Assembly (NCBI GenBank): GCA_016793065.1
Contig: JAEULV010000010.1
Span: 62,001 to 126,000 of the forward strand
Length of the DNA: 64,000 nucleotides
Reading direction: 5' to 3'
Source of the DNA: Hyphomicrobiaceae bacterium
Lineage (GTDB): Bacteria; Pseudomonadota; Alphaproteobacteria; Rhizobiales; Ancalomicrobiaceae
Below, piece by piece: positions 50,885 to 61,504 of the stretch. Numbering within the stretch: the stretch's first letter is position 1; each line of letters opens with the position of its first letter. The position numbers were made by a program, and so were the translations under genes. The notes beneath the pieces are model-generated. The model saw only the letters and a program-made list of their open reading frames with translations, made no database searches and was not told the DNA's origin.

Positions 50885-52090
50885 TCATCCGTTCGCGCCC
50901 GCAGGCTCGAACCATTTCACCGGGTCCACCGGCACGCCATTGCGGCGAAGCTCGATATAGATCGACGCCTTGCCGGTCTCTCCGGCGGCCGGTCCGCGTC
51001 CCAGCGGCTCACCGGCCAGCACGTGCTGGCCCTCCGCCGCTTCAAGCTTCGCCAATCCGCCAATGAGAACAAAGTAGCCCTCGCCGGGATTAAGGATCAA
51101 TAGGCGGCCATAACCCTGAAACGGCCCGGCAAACACGATTTCGCCATCCGCCGGCGCCGTGATCTGCGCGTCACTGCGCACCGCCAGCTTGATGCCCTGC
51201 GTCGCCCGGCCGTTGTCGCCCGTCTCGCCATAGGCGGCGGCGAGCGTCCCGGCGGCTGGCCAGCGAAGGCGGCCCTTGGTGCCCGAAAAGGCGGCGCGGC
51301 TGACCCCGACCTGCACCGGCCCGTCGGCAGCCTCGGCGGCGGGGGTGCTGGAACCCGGTTCGTTTTCCTCAAGCCAGGCCATCAGTTCCGTCATATCGGC
51401 CGTGCGCGCCTCAAGCTGCGCGATTTCCGTATCGGCGTTGAGAACGCCGTCGGCGAGGCGCGTGACGGTCGCCTGGCGGCGCTCGATGAGGCCGGCGAGT
51501 TCCGCATTGCGCTGCTCGATTTCGGCCTGGCGCAGCTTCGCGGTATCGCGCTCGGCAGTGAGGCTGGCGCGCGTGCGGCTGAGTTCCGAAAGGTCGGCGG
51601 CCAGCGCCGTCGCCTCGGTCTCCAGTTTTGCGGCGATCGCAGCGATCATCATCGCCCCGCGCGCGGCAGCGGCCGCGTCATCCGGCGAGACGGCGAGGGC
51701 GGGCGGGGGATCGCGGCGCAGACGCTGCAGCGCGCCCAGAAGCGGCGCGATGCGGTCGCGGCGCTGGTCGAGCGCGGCGGTGATTTCGGCGTCGCGGCCG
51801 CTCAGTTCAGCAATGCGCGCTTCGGTCTGGGTCAGATCGGCCTCGAGCGTCTGCACTTCGCTCGCGAGCTCCGCCGACTCCGTGCGGAGCGTCTGCAACT
51901 CAGCCGAAAGCATCTTGCGCTCGGCATCGTCGGCGGCGCGGCGGCGCGCCGTCGCGGCGATCTCGTCCTGCAGGCGCTTCAGCTCTTCGGGCGTGCGCGC
52001 AGGTGCGGCCTCTTCGGCCAGCACCGGGCTGCATATCAGAAGCGCAAGCGCGAGGACGCCGCTAAGCCGCACCGCGTATCGCCTCCGCAT
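50885..52090 (-). CDS. EnvC-like murein hydrolase activator
   Basis: A 401-residue periplasmic protein. A signal peptide (cleavage near VLA-EEA) precedes coiled coil (about residues 30-240) and a C-terminal LytM/M23 domain. The zinc ligands of active M23 peptidases are missing: the first site reads QGIKLAV and the last YIELRRNG instead of HxH. This is the sign of EnvC-type activators that turn on amidases. Its start overlaps the end of gpmI by 29 bases. Confidence 0.87.
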   Translation of the reverse strand: MRRRYAVRLSGVLALALLICSPVLAEEAAPARTPEELKRLQDEIAATARRRAADDAERKMLSAELQTLRTESAELASEVQTLEADLTQTEARIAELSGRDAEITAALDQRRDRIAPLLGALQRLRRDPPPALAVSPDDAAAAARGAMMIAAIAAKLETEATALAADLSELSRTRASLTAERDTAKLRQAEIEQRNAELAGLIERRQATVTRLADGVLNADTEIAQLEARTADMTELMAWLEENEPGSSTPAAEAADGPVQVGVSRAAFSGTKGRLRWPAAGTLAAAYGETGDNGRATQGIKLAVRSDAQITAPADGEIVFAGPFQGYGRLLILNPGEGYFVLIGGLAKLEAAEGQHVLAGEPLGRGPAAGETGKASIYIELRRNGVPVDPVKWFEPAGANG

Positions 52091-53633
52091 CTTTCAGCAG
52101 CGAATGGCCGGTCATCTCGGCGGGCTTGGGCAGGCCCATCAGCTCCAGCACCGTCGGCGCGATGTCGGCGAGCTTGCCCTTGGCGAGCGCGACCGGCTTC
52201 GCCAGCGTCTTTGCGTTCACCATCACCAGCGGCACGTCGAAGGTCGTGTGCGCGGTGTGCGGCTCGCCGGTGACGGGATCCTTCATCTGCTCGACATTGC
52301 CGTGATCGGCAGTGACGAGCATCAGACCGCCCGCCTTCTCCACCGCCTCGCGCAGACGCCCAAGGCAGAGATCCACCGCTTCCACCGCCTTCACGGCGGC
52401 GCTGAGAATGCCGGAATGGCCGACCATGTCGGGGTTGGCGTAGTTGACGACGATGACGTCGAACTTGCCCGTACCGATCGCGTCGACCAGCGCATCGGTC
52501 ATCTCGAACGCGCTCATCTCGGGCTTCAAATCGTAGGTCTTGACCTTCGGCGAGGGGATGAGGATCCGCTCCTCGCCCTCGAACACCGTCTCGCGCCCGC
52601 CGTTGAAGAAGAAGGTGACGTGCGCGTACTTTTCGGTCTCCGCGATGCGGAGCTGTTTCAGGCCCGCCTGCGACAGCACTTCTCCCAGCGCATTCGGCAC
52701 ATCTTCCGGCGCGTAGAGAGACGGCATCAGGCTGGCGATGGCTTTCGAGTACTCGGCGACACCGGCCTTCGCCGCGAAGGCGACGACGCGGCTGCGTGCA
52801 AAGCCGTCGAACACCGGATCGATCAGCGCGGTCATGATCTGGCGGGCGCGATCGGCGCGGAAATTCGCCATGATGACGCCGTCGCCATCCTTCATGCCCG
52901 TGTAGCCATCGATCACCGCGGGCAGGACGAATTCGTCGGTGATGTCCTCAGCATAGGCGGCTTCGACTGCGGCTTCGGGCGTCGCGAAGTGCGGCCCTTT
53001 CGCCTCGACCATCGCGTCATAGGCGAGCGACACGCGCTCCCAGCGCTTGTCGCGGTCCATGGCATAGAAGCGGCCACCGGCCGTTCCGAATGCGACACCA
53101 TCGATTCCGGCCAGCGCGGCGCGCACTTCGGGCAGGAATTCCAGCGCGCTTTTCGGTGGCACGTCGCGGCCGTCGAAGAAGGGATGCAGCCAGACCTTCA
53201 GGCCAGCCGCCGCCCCGGCCTTCGCCAGCGCGACGATGTGATCCTGATGGCTGTGCACACCGCCCGGCGAGAGCAGCCCCAGAATGTGCAGTGCGCCACC
53301 CGCCGCTTTGGTTTTTGCGATGACGTCGCTCAGCACGGGGTTTTTCGCGAGCGTTCCGTCGGCGATGGCGTTGCCGATGCGGTCCAGCTCCTGCAGCACG
53401 ATGCGGCCGCCGCCGATATTCATGTGGCCGACTTCGGAATTGCCCATCTGGCCCGGCGGCAGGCCGACCGAGGGGCCGCTGGTGGCGAGGAAGCTCCACG
53501 GCCCTTCGGCCAGCATGCGGCGGTAATTCGGAATATCCGCCGCAACGAGGGCGTTGTCCTCGCGGCGTTCGCTATGGCCCCAGCCATCCAGGATGGCGAG
53601 CACGATGGGGCGGGGGCGGCGGGCGGCGGTCAT
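52062..53633 (-). CDS. gpmI: 2,3-bisphosphoglycerate-independent phosphoglycerate mutase
   Basis: A 523-residue enzyme. The phosphoserine loop is MGNSEVGHMNIG, and metal ligands sit in LAILDGWGHS at the start and VTADHGN near the end. It interconverts 3- and 2-phosphoglycerate with two Mn ions. Its insertion between rlmH and envC in the conserved order occurs in part of the Alphaproteobacteria. Confidence 0.93.
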   Translation of the reverse strand: MTAARRPRPIVLAILDGWGHSERREDNALVAADIPNYRRMLAEGPWSFLATSGPSVGLPPGQMGNSEVGHMNIGGGRIVLQELDRIGNAIADGTLAKNPVLSDVIAKTKAAGGALHILGLLSPGGVHSHQDHIVALAKAGAAAGLKVWLHPFFDGRDVPPKSALEFLPEVRAALAGIDGVAFGTAGGRFYAMDRDKRWERVSLAYDAMVEAKGPHFATPEAAVEAAYAEDITDEFVLPAVIDGYTGMKDGDGVIMANFRADRARQIMTALIDPVFDGFARSRVVAFAAKAGVAEYSKAIASLMPSLYAPEDVPNALGEVLSQAGLKQLRIAETEKYAHVTFFFNGGRETVFEGEERILIPSPKVKTYDLKPEMSAFEMTDALVDAIGTGKFDVIVVNYANPDMVGHSGILSAAVKAVEAVDLCLGRLREAVEKAGGLMLVTADHGNVEQMKDPVTGEPHTAHTTFDVPLVMVNAKTLAKPVALAKGKLADIAPTVLELMGLPKPAEMTGHSLLKDAEAIRGAA

Positions 53634-53716
53634 GGCGACTCTGAAATGATGGGCTCGAACAATACCTAGGAATGGGGCGGCAACGTGTCACCCCGGTTCC
53701 TCGAAGGCGCTTCGCC

Positions 53717-54163
53717 TCAAACCCGGTGATAGGGATGGTCGGTGAGGATAGTGACCGCCCGGTAAATCTGCTCGGCGGCCATCACCCGGACCATCATATG
53801 CGGCCAGGTCGCCCGCCCGAAGGCGAAAGTCTCGCGCGCCGCGGCCTTGACCGGGGCGGGCAGGCCGTCCGCCGCTCCGATGGCCAGCGCCAGGGCCGGA
53901 ATTCCGCTGTCGAGATGCTTCCTCAGCCAAGAGGCAAGTTCCGCCGAGGAGGCGTTCGTACCTCGCTCGTCCAGCGCCGCCAGCACCCCGCCTTTGGGAA
54001 CGGCCTCCAGCCAGTTCGCCTTGCGCTCGTCGATTTCGACGAGCCCGGCCTCTTTGAGCCCGATTTTCCTGCCCGCAAGGCTGGCGCGCTTGAGGTAATC
54101 CGCCGCCGCCGCCGTTTCGGGGGCCGAGGCGGCGCGGCCGCCCGCGAGCAGCAGAAACTTCAA
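53717..54163 (-). CDS. rlmH: 23S rRNA (pseudouridine1915-N3) methyltransferase RlmH
   Basis: A 148-residue SPOUT methyltransferase. Family segments are LDERGTNASSAELASWL, LALAIGAADGLPAPVK and FAFGRATWPHMMVRVMAAEQIYRA, divided here around the knot. A TTG start at 54163 is inferred because no ATG gives the right length and TGAGG from the rsfS stop lies just upstream. It methylates pseudouridine 1915 in the ribosome. It starts five bases after rsfS. Confidence 0.87.
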   Translation of the reverse strand: MKFLLLAGGRAASAPETAAAADYLKRASLAGRKIGLKEAGLVEIDERKANWLEAVPKGGVLAALDERGTNASSAELASWLRKHLDSGIPALALAIGAADGLPAPVKAAARETFAFGRATWPHMMVRVMAAEQIYRAVTILTDHPYHRV

Positions 54164-54167
54164 CGCC

Positions 54168-54701
54168 TCAGCCGGCCTGGGCGCGGTGTTCGGCCCCGGC
54201 GTTCCACATCGCTTCCAGGTCGTAGAAGCTGCGGACTTCCGGGCGGAAGACATGGACGATCACGTCGCCGCAATCGACGATGGCCCAGTCGCCGGTCTTT
54301 TCGCCCTCGACGACAGCCCGGCCATAGCCTTCGGCCTTCACCTTCTCGGCCAGGTGATCGGCGATCGAGGCGACATGACGCGCCGAGCGGCCGGAGGCGA
54401 CCACCATCACGTCGGCATAGTCGGCGCGGCCCTCCAGATCGATCGAGACGATCTCTTCGGCCTTGTCGTCGTCGAGCTGGGCGAGAACCGTCTTCAGGAG
54501 CTTCTCGAACGGACGCGGACCCGCCGTCTTCTTCGCAGCCTTAACCTTGGGCGCCGCCTCTGCCTTGGGTTCAGCGGCGGCCTTGGCGGCGCGCTTGGCC
54601 TTGCGTTCGGCGGTCTTGGTCGTGCCGGCCTTGGGCGCGGCTTTCTTCTTGGCGGCGGCTTTCGCGGCGGCAGGCGTTTTCTTGGCGGTCAGGGCAGGCA
54701 T
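54168..54701 (-). CDS. rsfS: Ribosomal silencing factor RsfS
   Basis: A 177-residue protein. Residues 1-62 are a lysine/alanine-rich basic tail that is not part of the domain. The RsfS domain follows with VSIDLEGRADYADVMVVASG and EGEKTGDWAIVDCGDV. It binds L14 and blocks subunit joining in starvation. The basic tail is much longer than the usual few residues and could add RNA binding. Confidence 0.92.
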   Translation of the reverse strand: MPALTAKKTPAAAKAAAKKKAAPKAGTTKTAERKAKRAAKAAAEPKAEAAPKVKAAKKTAGPRPFEKLLKTVLAQLDDDKAEEIVSIDLEGRADYADVMVVASGRSARHVASIADHLAEKVKAEGYGRAVVEGEKTGDWAIVDCGDVIVHVFRPEVRSFYDLEAMWNAGAEHRAQAG

Positions 54702-54732
54702 CCTTGCGGGTGAAACAATGGCGTTCAGGGTA

Positions 54733-55356
54733 TCACGCCCCGCCCACGGGCCAAAGGCCGCGCGCGCGAATGGCGGTGGACGAGGTCGGGTCGAGCCGCT
54801 CGTCGAGATAGGTCCAGGCCGGGGGCGCCATGAAGGGCAGCAGCTCGGCGTCGTCGGGATCGAGCCGTGAAGCTGCGAACAGTTTGGCGGCGGGCGAGGC
54901 GAGGGCCTTCATGGCATAGCCCGGGCGCGCCACCACGACGATCGGCATGGTGCGGAAGATCGTCTGCCAGTCGCGCCATTTGTGGATGCTGGCGAGGTTG
55001 TCCGCGCCCATGATCCAGACGAAATTGATCGCCGGGAACCGCTCGTTCAAAACGCGCAGCGTATCGGCGGTGAAGCGTGTGCCGAGTTCGCTTTCCAGCG
55101 TCGTCACATGGATGCGCGGATGGTTCTCGATATCGACCGCCGCCTTCAGACGCTGCGCCAGCGGGGCGAGGCCGCGCGGATCCTTCAGCGGATTGCCCGG
55201 CGTCACCAGCCACCACACGGCGTCGAGGTTCAGCCGGCGCAGCGCGATCAGGCTCGCATGGCGATGGCCCTCATGCGGCGGGTTGAACGACCCGCCGAAC
55301 AATCCCACGCGCAGCCGCTGCGGCGGCGCGGCGGCGCGCGTGAGAAGGCGGGGCAT
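54733..55356 (-). CDS. nadD: Nicotinate-nucleotide adenylyltransferase
   Basis: A 207-residue NMN/NaMN adenylyltransferase. GLFGGSFNPPHEGH is the nucleotidyltransferase HxGH motif, WLVTPGNPLK and FVWIMGADNL are typical, and SSTAIRARG is the second ATP motif. It adenylates nicotinate mononucleotide in NAD synthesis. ATG 55356 is chosen over ATG 55431, which adds 25 residues. Confidence 0.92.
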   Translation of the reverse strand: MPRLLTRAAAPPQRLRVGLFGGSFNPPHEGHRHASLIALRRLNLDAVWWLVTPGNPLKDPRGLAPLAQRLKAAVDIENHPRIHVTTLESELGTRFTADTLRVLNERFPAINFVWIMGADNLASIHKWRDWQTIFRTMPIVVVARPGYAMKALASPAAKLFAASRLDPDDAELLPFMAPPAWTYLDERLDPTSSTAIRARGLWPVGGA

Positions 55357-55485
55357 CGGGTGGGTGGCTTTATGCTCGAAATGGAGATTACGCCCGCATG
55401 GGTGGCGCAGTGACGCGGATTTGTCAAACAAGCCTCAATCTGTGGGCCTTAGCGTCTGTCGGCATTTCCGAAAGGACACAGCTCT

Positions 55486-55854
55486 ATGCGCCATTCACGC
55501 TTCGCCGCATTTCTGTCCCTTGCCCTCGCCCTTGCGGCCTGCGGCGACAGTGGCTTCAAGGCGAAACTCGCCGCCAACTGCGAGGCAAAGGGTGGGCAGC
55601 TCGGGCGCTATGGCAAGCTCGACTGCGCCTGCGCGGCTGATCTGCTCGACGCCGCGCTGCCGGAAGACCTCAAATCCCTGCTCATGGCGGCCACAGAGGG
55701 CGAGTCGATGACGACCGAGGAGCGGCTCCAGGCGATGAAGGATGCCGGGCTTGATGTGAACGACCCCGAGGCGATGCAGAAGCGCATGCGGGAATTCGGC
55801 GAGACGATGCAGGGCATCGAGGCGCGCCTGAAAGCGGAGTGCAAGGCGTCCTAA
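55486..55854 (+). CDS. Small lipoprotein of unknown function
   Basis: A 122-residue protein with a lipobox (LALAAC, Cys at about residue 19) after a hydrophobic signal. The mature part is charged, has two CxC-type cysteines (LDCACAAD) and a C-terminal helix ([17 protein letters not shown]). No family was recognised. GAAAGGA precedes the ATG. It is on the plus strand between nadD and proA and overlaps the end of proA by four bases. Confidence 0.75.
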   Translation: MRHSRFAAFLSLALALAACGDSGFKAKLAANCEAKGGQLGRYGKLDCACAADLLDAALPEDLKSLLMAATEGESMTTEERLQAMKDAGLDVNDPEAMQKRMREFGETMQGIEARLKAECKAS

Positions 55855-57125
55855 GGCCGCGTCTGGCCGGTGCCGCGCACGACGGTCTTGTAAGTCGTCA
55901 GCTCCGCCGCACCCACGGGCCCGCGCGCGTGCAGCTTTCCGGTCGCGATGCCGATCTCGGCGCCGAAGCCGAACTCGCCGCCATCGGCGAACTGGGTCGA
56001 GGCGTTCCACAGCACGATGGCGCTGTCGACGCGGGCGAGGAATTCCTCCGCCACGCCTGAATCCTCGGTCAGGATGGCATCGGTGTGCTGTGTGCCCTGC
56101 GCCGCGATATGGGCGATGGCTTCATCCGGGCCTGACACCGCTTTCACCGCGATGATGCTGTCCAGAAACTCGGTGCGGAAATCATCGTCCGCCGCCGCCG
56201 TCACGCGTTCATCCAGCGCCTGCACGGCCCTGTCGCCGCGCACCGCGCATCCGGCGTTCAGCAGATCGGCGATCACCGCGCGGCCCGTCGTCGTCAGTGC
56301 GGCTTCGTCGATCAACAGTGTCTCGGTCGCGCCGCAGACGCCGGTGCGGCGCAGCTTGGCATTCAGCACGATGGCCCGCGCCTTCGCTTCGTCGGCGGCG
56401 GCGTGGATATAGGTGGTGTTGAGGCCCTCAAGGTGGCTCAGCACCGGCACACGCGCCTCGGCCTGCACGCGGGCGACGAGGCTCTTGCCGCCGCGCGGGA
56501 TCATCACGTCGATGGCGCCGTTCAGGCCGGCCAGCATCGCGCCGACGGCGGCGCGGTCGGATGTCGGCACAAGCTGGATCGCGTCTTCGGACAGGCCCGC
56601 TGCTTTCAGTCCGGCGATCATCGCGGCATGGATGGCGCGGCTTGATTCAAGGCTCTCAGACCCGCCGCGCAGGATCACGGCATTGCCGGAGCGCAGCGTC
56701 AGCGCCCCCGCATCCGCGGTCACATTGGGGCGGCTCTCATAGACGATGCCGATGACGCCGATCGGCACGCGCACGCGCGCGAATTTCAAGCCGTTGGGCT
56801 GCTCCCATTCCGCGATCACGGCACCCAGCGGATCGGAAATGGCAGCAATGGCGGCAACGCCGTCGGCCATCGCCGCGACGCGCGCCTCATTCAGCAATAG
56901 CCGGTCGCGCATCGCGCCGCTGAGATCGCTCGCCCGCGCCATGTCGGCGGCGTTGGCTTTCAGAATGTCGGGCGCCGCGGCACGGATTGCTTCGGCGATG
57001 GCGTGCAGCGCCGCCGTGCGTTGCTCAGCCGTCGCCGCCGTCAGTGCTGACGCGGCGGCGCGGGCGCGCTTGCCCATCTCCGCCATCAGGGCGGCCGTCT
57101 CGGTGATGTTGGCCGGCGCGTTCAT
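55851..57125 (-). CDS. proA: Glutamate-5-semialdehyde dehydrogenase (gamma-glutamyl phosphate reductase)
   Basis: A 424-residue enzyme. [30 protein letters not shown], and the catalytic cysteine in [13 protein letters not shown] are family hallmarks. It reduces gamma-glutamyl phosphate with NADPH in proline synthesis. Start ATG 57125. It follows proB closely and is in the same operon. Confidence 0.94.
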   Translation of the reverse strand: MNAPANITETAALMAEMGKRARAAASALTAATAEQRTAALHAIAEAIRAAAPDILKANAADMARASDLSGAMRDRLLLNEARVAAMADGVAAIAAISDPLGAVIAEWEQPNGLKFARVRVPIGVIGIVYESRPNVTADAGALTLRSGNAVILRGGSESLESSRAIHAAMIAGLKAAGLSEDAIQLVPTSDRAAVGAMLAGLNGAIDVMIPRGGKSLVARVQAEARVPVLSHLEGLNTTYIHAAADEAKARAIVLNAKLRRTGVCGATETLLIDEAALTTTGRAVIADLLNAGCAVRGDRAVQALDERVTAAADDDFRTEFLDSIIAVKAVSGPDEAIAHIAAQGTQHTDAILTEDSGVAEEFLARVDSAIVLWNASTQFADGGEFGFGAEIGIATGKLHARGPVGAAELTTYKTVVRGTGQTRP

Positions 57126-57132
57126 GGGGCGA

Positions 57133-58245
57133 CTATAGCACCACAAGATCGTCGCGGTGGATCATCGCGGCGCGGCCGGGATAACCGAGCACGGCCCCGA
57201 ATTCACCGGAGCGGCGGCCGATCAGGCGGCGGGCCTCGTCAGCCTCATAGGCGACGAGGCCGCGCGCGATCTCCGCGCCGGAAGCCCCGCGTACAATCAC
57301 CGCATCGCCGCGCTCGAAATTGCCGGTGACGGCGGTGACGCCGATGGGCAGCAGGCTCTTGCCGCTGCGCAGGGCACCTTCCGCGCCTGCATCGATGGTG
57401 AGGCTGCCGGCCGGTTTCAGCGCGCCCAGAATCCATTGCTTGCGCGCCGCTGCGGGGTTCGATTTCGCCAGCACCCAGGTGGCGCGGCCGCCTTGTGCGA
57501 GCGCGGTGAGCGGGCGGTCGATCTGCCCCAACGCGATCGCCATGTGGCATCCGGCAGCGGTCGCGATCTTGGCGGCCAGAAGCTTGGTGATCATGCCGCC
57601 CGAGCCCATGTCGCTGCCGGGCCGTCCGGCCATGGCTTCGATCTCGGGCGTGATCTCGGCGATCTCGGGCAGGAATTTCGCCTCGGCGTTTTTCACCGGG
57701 TTGTCGGTGTAGAGCCCGTCAATGTCGGAGAGCAGGATCAGGCAGTCCGCGCCGGTCATCGCCGCCACGCGCGCGGCGAGGCGGTCATTGTCGCCGAAGC
57801 GGATTTCGGCGGTGGCGACCGTGTCGTTCTCGTTGATCACAGGCACGGCGCTGAGGCCCAGCAGTGCGCCGATGGTCGCGCGGGCGTTGAGATAGCGGCG
57901 GCGTTCCTCGGTGTCGTCGAGAGTCAGCAGAATTTGCGCGGCGGTCAGGCCCTTGGCGGCGAGCGCTTCCGTCCAGGCTTCGGCGAGTGCGATCTGGCCG
58001 ACGCTGGCGGCGGCCTGCGCCTCTTCCAGACGCAGCGCGCCTGCGGCGAGCTTCAGACGGCGGCGCCCCAGTGCAATCGCGCCGGAGGAGACGACGATCA
58101 CCTCGGCGCCGCGCGTTTTCAGATCGGCGATGTCGGCGGCAAGGCCGGCCAGCCAGGCGCGTTTCGGCTCGCCTTCAGGCGAGACGAGGGTCGACGAGCC
58201 GATCTTGATGACGATGCGGCGCGCGTCTGAAAGCCGGGCACTCAA
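57133..58245 (-). CDS. proB: Glutamate 5-kinase
   Basis: A kinase of about 370 residues. The amino acid kinase domain has [42 protein letters not shown] and [11 protein letters not shown]-terminal PUA domain covers about residues 280-370. No ATG fits; TTG at 58245 gives [10 protein letters not shown] and the correct length, so it is the likely start, though unusual. It phosphorylates glutamate in proline synthesis. It lies 10 bases after obgE copy 2. Confidence 0.88.
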   Translation of the reverse strand: MSARLSDARRIVIKIGSSTLVSPEGEPKRAWLAGLAADIADLKTRGAEVIVVSSGAIALGRRRLKLAAGALRLEEAQAAASVGQIALAEAWTEALAAKGLTAAQILLTLDDTEERRRYLNARATIGALLGLSAVPVINENDTVATAEIRFGDNDRLAARVAAMTGADCLILLSDIDGLYTDNPVKNAEAKFLPEIAEITPEIEAMAGRPGSDMGSGGMITKLLAAKIATAAGCHMAIALGQIDRPLTALAQGGRATWVLAKSNPAAARKQWILGALKPAGSLTIDAGAEGALRSGKSLLPIGVTAVTGNFERGDAVIVRGASGAEIARGLVAYEADEARRLIGRRSGEFGAVLGYPGRAAMIHRDDLVVL

Positions 58246-58255
58246 GGCCGGGCGC

Positions 58256-59302
<1,047 letters not shown>

Positions 59303-59312
59303 CTAGCACGGC

Positions 59313-59350
59313 AAAGGCGGCGGCCCCATCCCGGACCGCCGCCGCCGTTC
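59313..59350 (-). terminator. GC-rich hairpin between the second GNAT and obgE
   Basis: GGCGGCGG (59316-59323) pairs with CCGCCGCC (59336-59343), loop about 12 bases. AAA at 59313-59315 gives a short T run on the minus strand. Weak terminator or attenuator. Confidence 0.4.
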
Positions 59351-59353
59351 AGC

Positions 59354-59917
59354 CTATCTCCTGAAATTCTCGCGCTTCAGGCGCGTATCCAGGAAGCGCA
59401 CGGCATGTCCGCGCGCCTTGGAGAAGCGCATACTCTCCTTGGCGTAGCGGAAGCCGAGCTTCGTCATCACGCGGCCTGACGTGTGGTTGTCGGCATAGTG
59501 GCCCGACTTCACCTCGGCCTCACCCAGCTCGTCGAACGCGAAGGCGAGCGCCGCGCGGGCCGCTTCCGTCGCGATGCCGTTACCCCAATAGGGCTGGCCG
59601 ACCCAATAGCCCAGATGCAGCAGCCCATCGCTTTCGCGGTTGAGGCCGACACAGCCGGTGAGCTCGCCATCCTTCTCGATGGCGAACGGCCATTCCTGAT
59701 TGGCGGCGCGCGCATCGTCATGTGTCGCGATCCACTTGGCGGCGGCCCCTTCCGGATAGGGATAGGGGACGACGTCCAGCATCTTGGCGACGTCGAAGTC
59801 GCCGGCCATGCGCTCCACGGCCGGTCCGTCGCTCAGACGGAACGGGCGCAGCACAAGGCGTTTCGTCGCCAGGTTTCCGGCGACGGGTAGGGGTCTCGGG
59901 GCATATTCAACCGCCAT
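59354..59917 (-). CDS. GNAT N-acetyltransferase, second locus, gene 2
   Basis: A 187-residue GNAT. LATKRLVLRPFR, GYWVGQPYWGNGIATEAARA and SGRVMTKLGF are the fold's landmarks. Likely a RimJ/RimL-type enzyme. It overlaps the preceding GNAT gene by 11 bases. Position between rpmA and obgE is conserved. Confidence 0.88.
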   Translation of the reverse strand: MAVEYAPRPLPVAGNLATKRLVLRPFRLSDGPAVERMAGDFDVAKMLDVVPYPYPEGAAAKWIATHDDARAANQEWPFAIEKDGELTGCVGLNRESDGLLHLGYWVGQPYWGNGIATEAARAALAFAFDELGEAEVKSGHYADNHTSGRVMTKLGFRYAKESMRFSKARGHAVRFLDTRLKRENFRR

Positions 59918-60530
59918 GGTCCGTTCCTCCTTCGCTGTCGTTCTGGCCTGCCGCGAATCGCGTCCGGGGCAGGATCATCATGCGGCAGTCGACGTCGCAA
60001 TCGCGGGCCTTTGAAAACCTTGCGACGGTTTGTGTGTAGGCGAAGCCGAGCTTTTCCAACACGCGGCCAGACGCCGCGTTGTCAACGAAATGACCGGCTT
60101 CAAGTTCCTCGAGATCGAGATGGGTGAAGGCGAAGCCGACGGCAAGTCGCGCAGCCTCCGTGGCGAAACCACGGCCCCACGCATCGCGGCCGATCCAGTA
60201 ACCCAGCTCGACCGTCTCGCCGTGGTTGGAGATGCCTACCGTCCCGACCTGCCGCCCGCCAGTTACAATGGCGAAAGGGTAGGCGGTGCGCTCAGGCCCG
60301 GCGTTTTCTATGCCGTCCAGCCAGCTCACCGCATCATGCATCATGTAGGGCCAGGGCGCGCGGCTGAGGTTTTTCACCACCTCGATATCGTTCATGCCCT
60401 TGAACACATCATCAGCGTCCGATTTCAGCGGGCGGCGCAATGTGACGCGCGGGCCTTTGAGCGCCAGCGTGCCGGCATCGTAGGCCGGCTGGGGCGGGAA
60501 GGTGACGGACTTCGTTGCAACGGCGCTCAT
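59907..60530 (-). CDS. GNAT N-acetyltransferase, second locus, gene 1
   Basis: A 207-residue GNAT. LKGPRVTLRRPLKSD opens the domain, GYWIGRDAWGRGFATEAARL is the acetyl-CoA loop and SGRVLEKLGF closes it. Substrate unknown. It is separated from rpmA by a strong terminator. Confidence 0.88.
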   Translation of the reverse strand: MSAVATKSVTFPPQPAYDAGTLALKGPRVTLRRPLKSDADDVFKGMNDIEVVKNLSRAPWPYMMHDAVSWLDGIENAGPERTAYPFAIVTGGRQVGTVGISNHGETVELGYWIGRDAWGRGFATEAARLAVGFAFTHLDLEELEAGHFVDNAASGRVLEKLGFAYTQTVARFSKARDCDVDCRMMILPRTRFAAGQNDSEGGTDHGG

Positions 60531-60575
60531 GACATGTCCCCCAAGGACGTCTGGTGGCGCGAGGGCAAAACAAAA

Positions 60576-60597
60576 GGGAGATGGCGGACCATCTCCC
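60576..60597 (-). terminator. Intrinsic terminator of the second rplU-rpmA
   Basis: A perfect 9-bp stem GGGAGATGG/CCATCTCCC with a CGGA loop, followed on the minus strand by TTTTGTTTTG. An extra GC hairpin (GGGCCGCC with GGCGGCCC, about 60607-60629) lies between it and rpmA. Confidence 0.85.
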
Positions 60598-60645
60598 TCG
60601 CGTGACGGGCCGCCCTAGTCCGGCGGCCCCTATATGGAACGCGCC

Positions 60646-60918
60646 TTATTCAGCCGCTTCTTTGGCTACCGGGGTAATCGAGACGAACTGGCGGTCTTTC
60701 CAGCCCTTCTTGAACGTCACGGCGCCTTCATTGAGGGCGTAAAGGGTGTGGTCCGTGCCCATGCCGACGCCATTACCGGCGTGCCAACGCGTGCCGCGCT
60801 GACGCAGGATGATGTTGCCCGGGACGGCGATCTGGCCGCCGAACAGCTTCACGCCAAGGCGCTGGCCCGCCGAGTCACGACCGTTGCGGGATGAACCGCC
60901 TGCTTTCTTGTGAGCCAT
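60646..60918 (-). CDS. rpmA: 50S ribosomal protein L27, copy 2
   Basis: A 90-residue L27. [20 protein letters not shown] and [15 protein letters not shown] are diagnostic. The C-terminal part differs from copy 1 ([10 protein letters not shown]). It follows rplU copy 2. Confidence 0.96.
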   Translation of the reverse strand: MAHKKAGGSSRNGRDSAGQRLGVKLFGGQIAVPGNIILRQRGTRWHAGNGVGMGTDHTLYALNEGAVTFKKGWKDRQFVSITPVAKEAAE

Positions 60919-60943
60919 GGTGCTCTCCTAATCTCGTATCTCT

Positions 60944-61258
60944 TTAGGCGGCGATCGACAGGATCTTCACGCGCGTGAAGTGCTGACGGTGGCCGTTCTT
61001 GCGGCGGTAGTTCTGGCGGCGCTTCTTCTTCACGACCAGGATCTTGTCGTTGCGGCCGTGGTCGACGATCTCGCCTTCCACCGACGCGCCCGAGAGGAAC
61101 GGCACGCCGACCTTCGACACGCCTTCGCCATTGCCGAACAGCAGCACTTCGCCGAACTGCACCTTCGTGCCGGCGTCGCCCTTCAGGAGCTCAACCTTCA
61201 CGACCTCGCCCGGGGCGACCTTGTACTGCTTGCCGCCCGTCTTGATCACCGCATACAT
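60944..61258 (-). CDS. rplU: 50S ribosomal protein L21, copy 2
   Basis: A 104-residue L21 starting [18 protein letters not shown], with the basic KKKRRQNYRRKNGHRQ tail. Start ATG 61258 is preferred over a long upstream frame. Transcribed with rpmA from a promoter near 61373-61402. Confidence 0.95.
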   Translation of the reverse strand: MYAVIKTGGKQYKVAPGEVVKVELLKGDAGTKVQFGEVLLFGNGEGVSKVGVPFLSGASVEGEIVDHGRNDKILVVKKKRRQNYRRKNGHRQHFTRVKILSIAA

Positions 61259-61372
61259 CGTCAAACCGCCTCGATAAGCCGGCGCGCCATCGGCGCATCC
61301 GCTTGAATAATGGATCGGCGGCCCACGCATGCGCGCGGCCCAAGGCCTCAGGGAGGTCCGCCGGGAGGCGGG

Positions 61373-61402
61373 CAGATAGACGCCGGGGCCCCCGCCTGTC
61401 AA
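61373..61402 (-). promoter_or_regulatory. Sigma-70-type promoter of rplU copy 2
   Basis: On the minus strand TTGACA, an 18-base GC-rich spacer and TATCTG. It predicts a leader of about 110 bases for rplU. Confidence 0.55.
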
Positions 61403-61466
61403 GGAAAACAGAGTCGGCTTAAGGCTTTATCTCTCAGGATTTCGGCGGCTGTGCGCCCAAAATGAA

Positions 61467-61504
61467 ACGGGGCCGGTGCACGAGGGGGATGGCACCGGCC
61501 CCGT
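61467..61504 (-). terminator. Strong terminator hairpin in rplU-rlmJ intergenic region
   Basis: A perfect 13-bp stem ACGGGGCCGGTGC/GCACCGGCCCCGT with a 12-base loop, followed on the minus strand by TTTCATTTT. No protein gene ends before it, which suggests an upstream small transcript. Confidence 0.65.

Noticed and set aside
51276-53669. 797-codon open frame opposite envC and gpmI
   Set aside because: Antisense frame of low complexity; gpmI and envC are supported by motifs and by conserved gene order.
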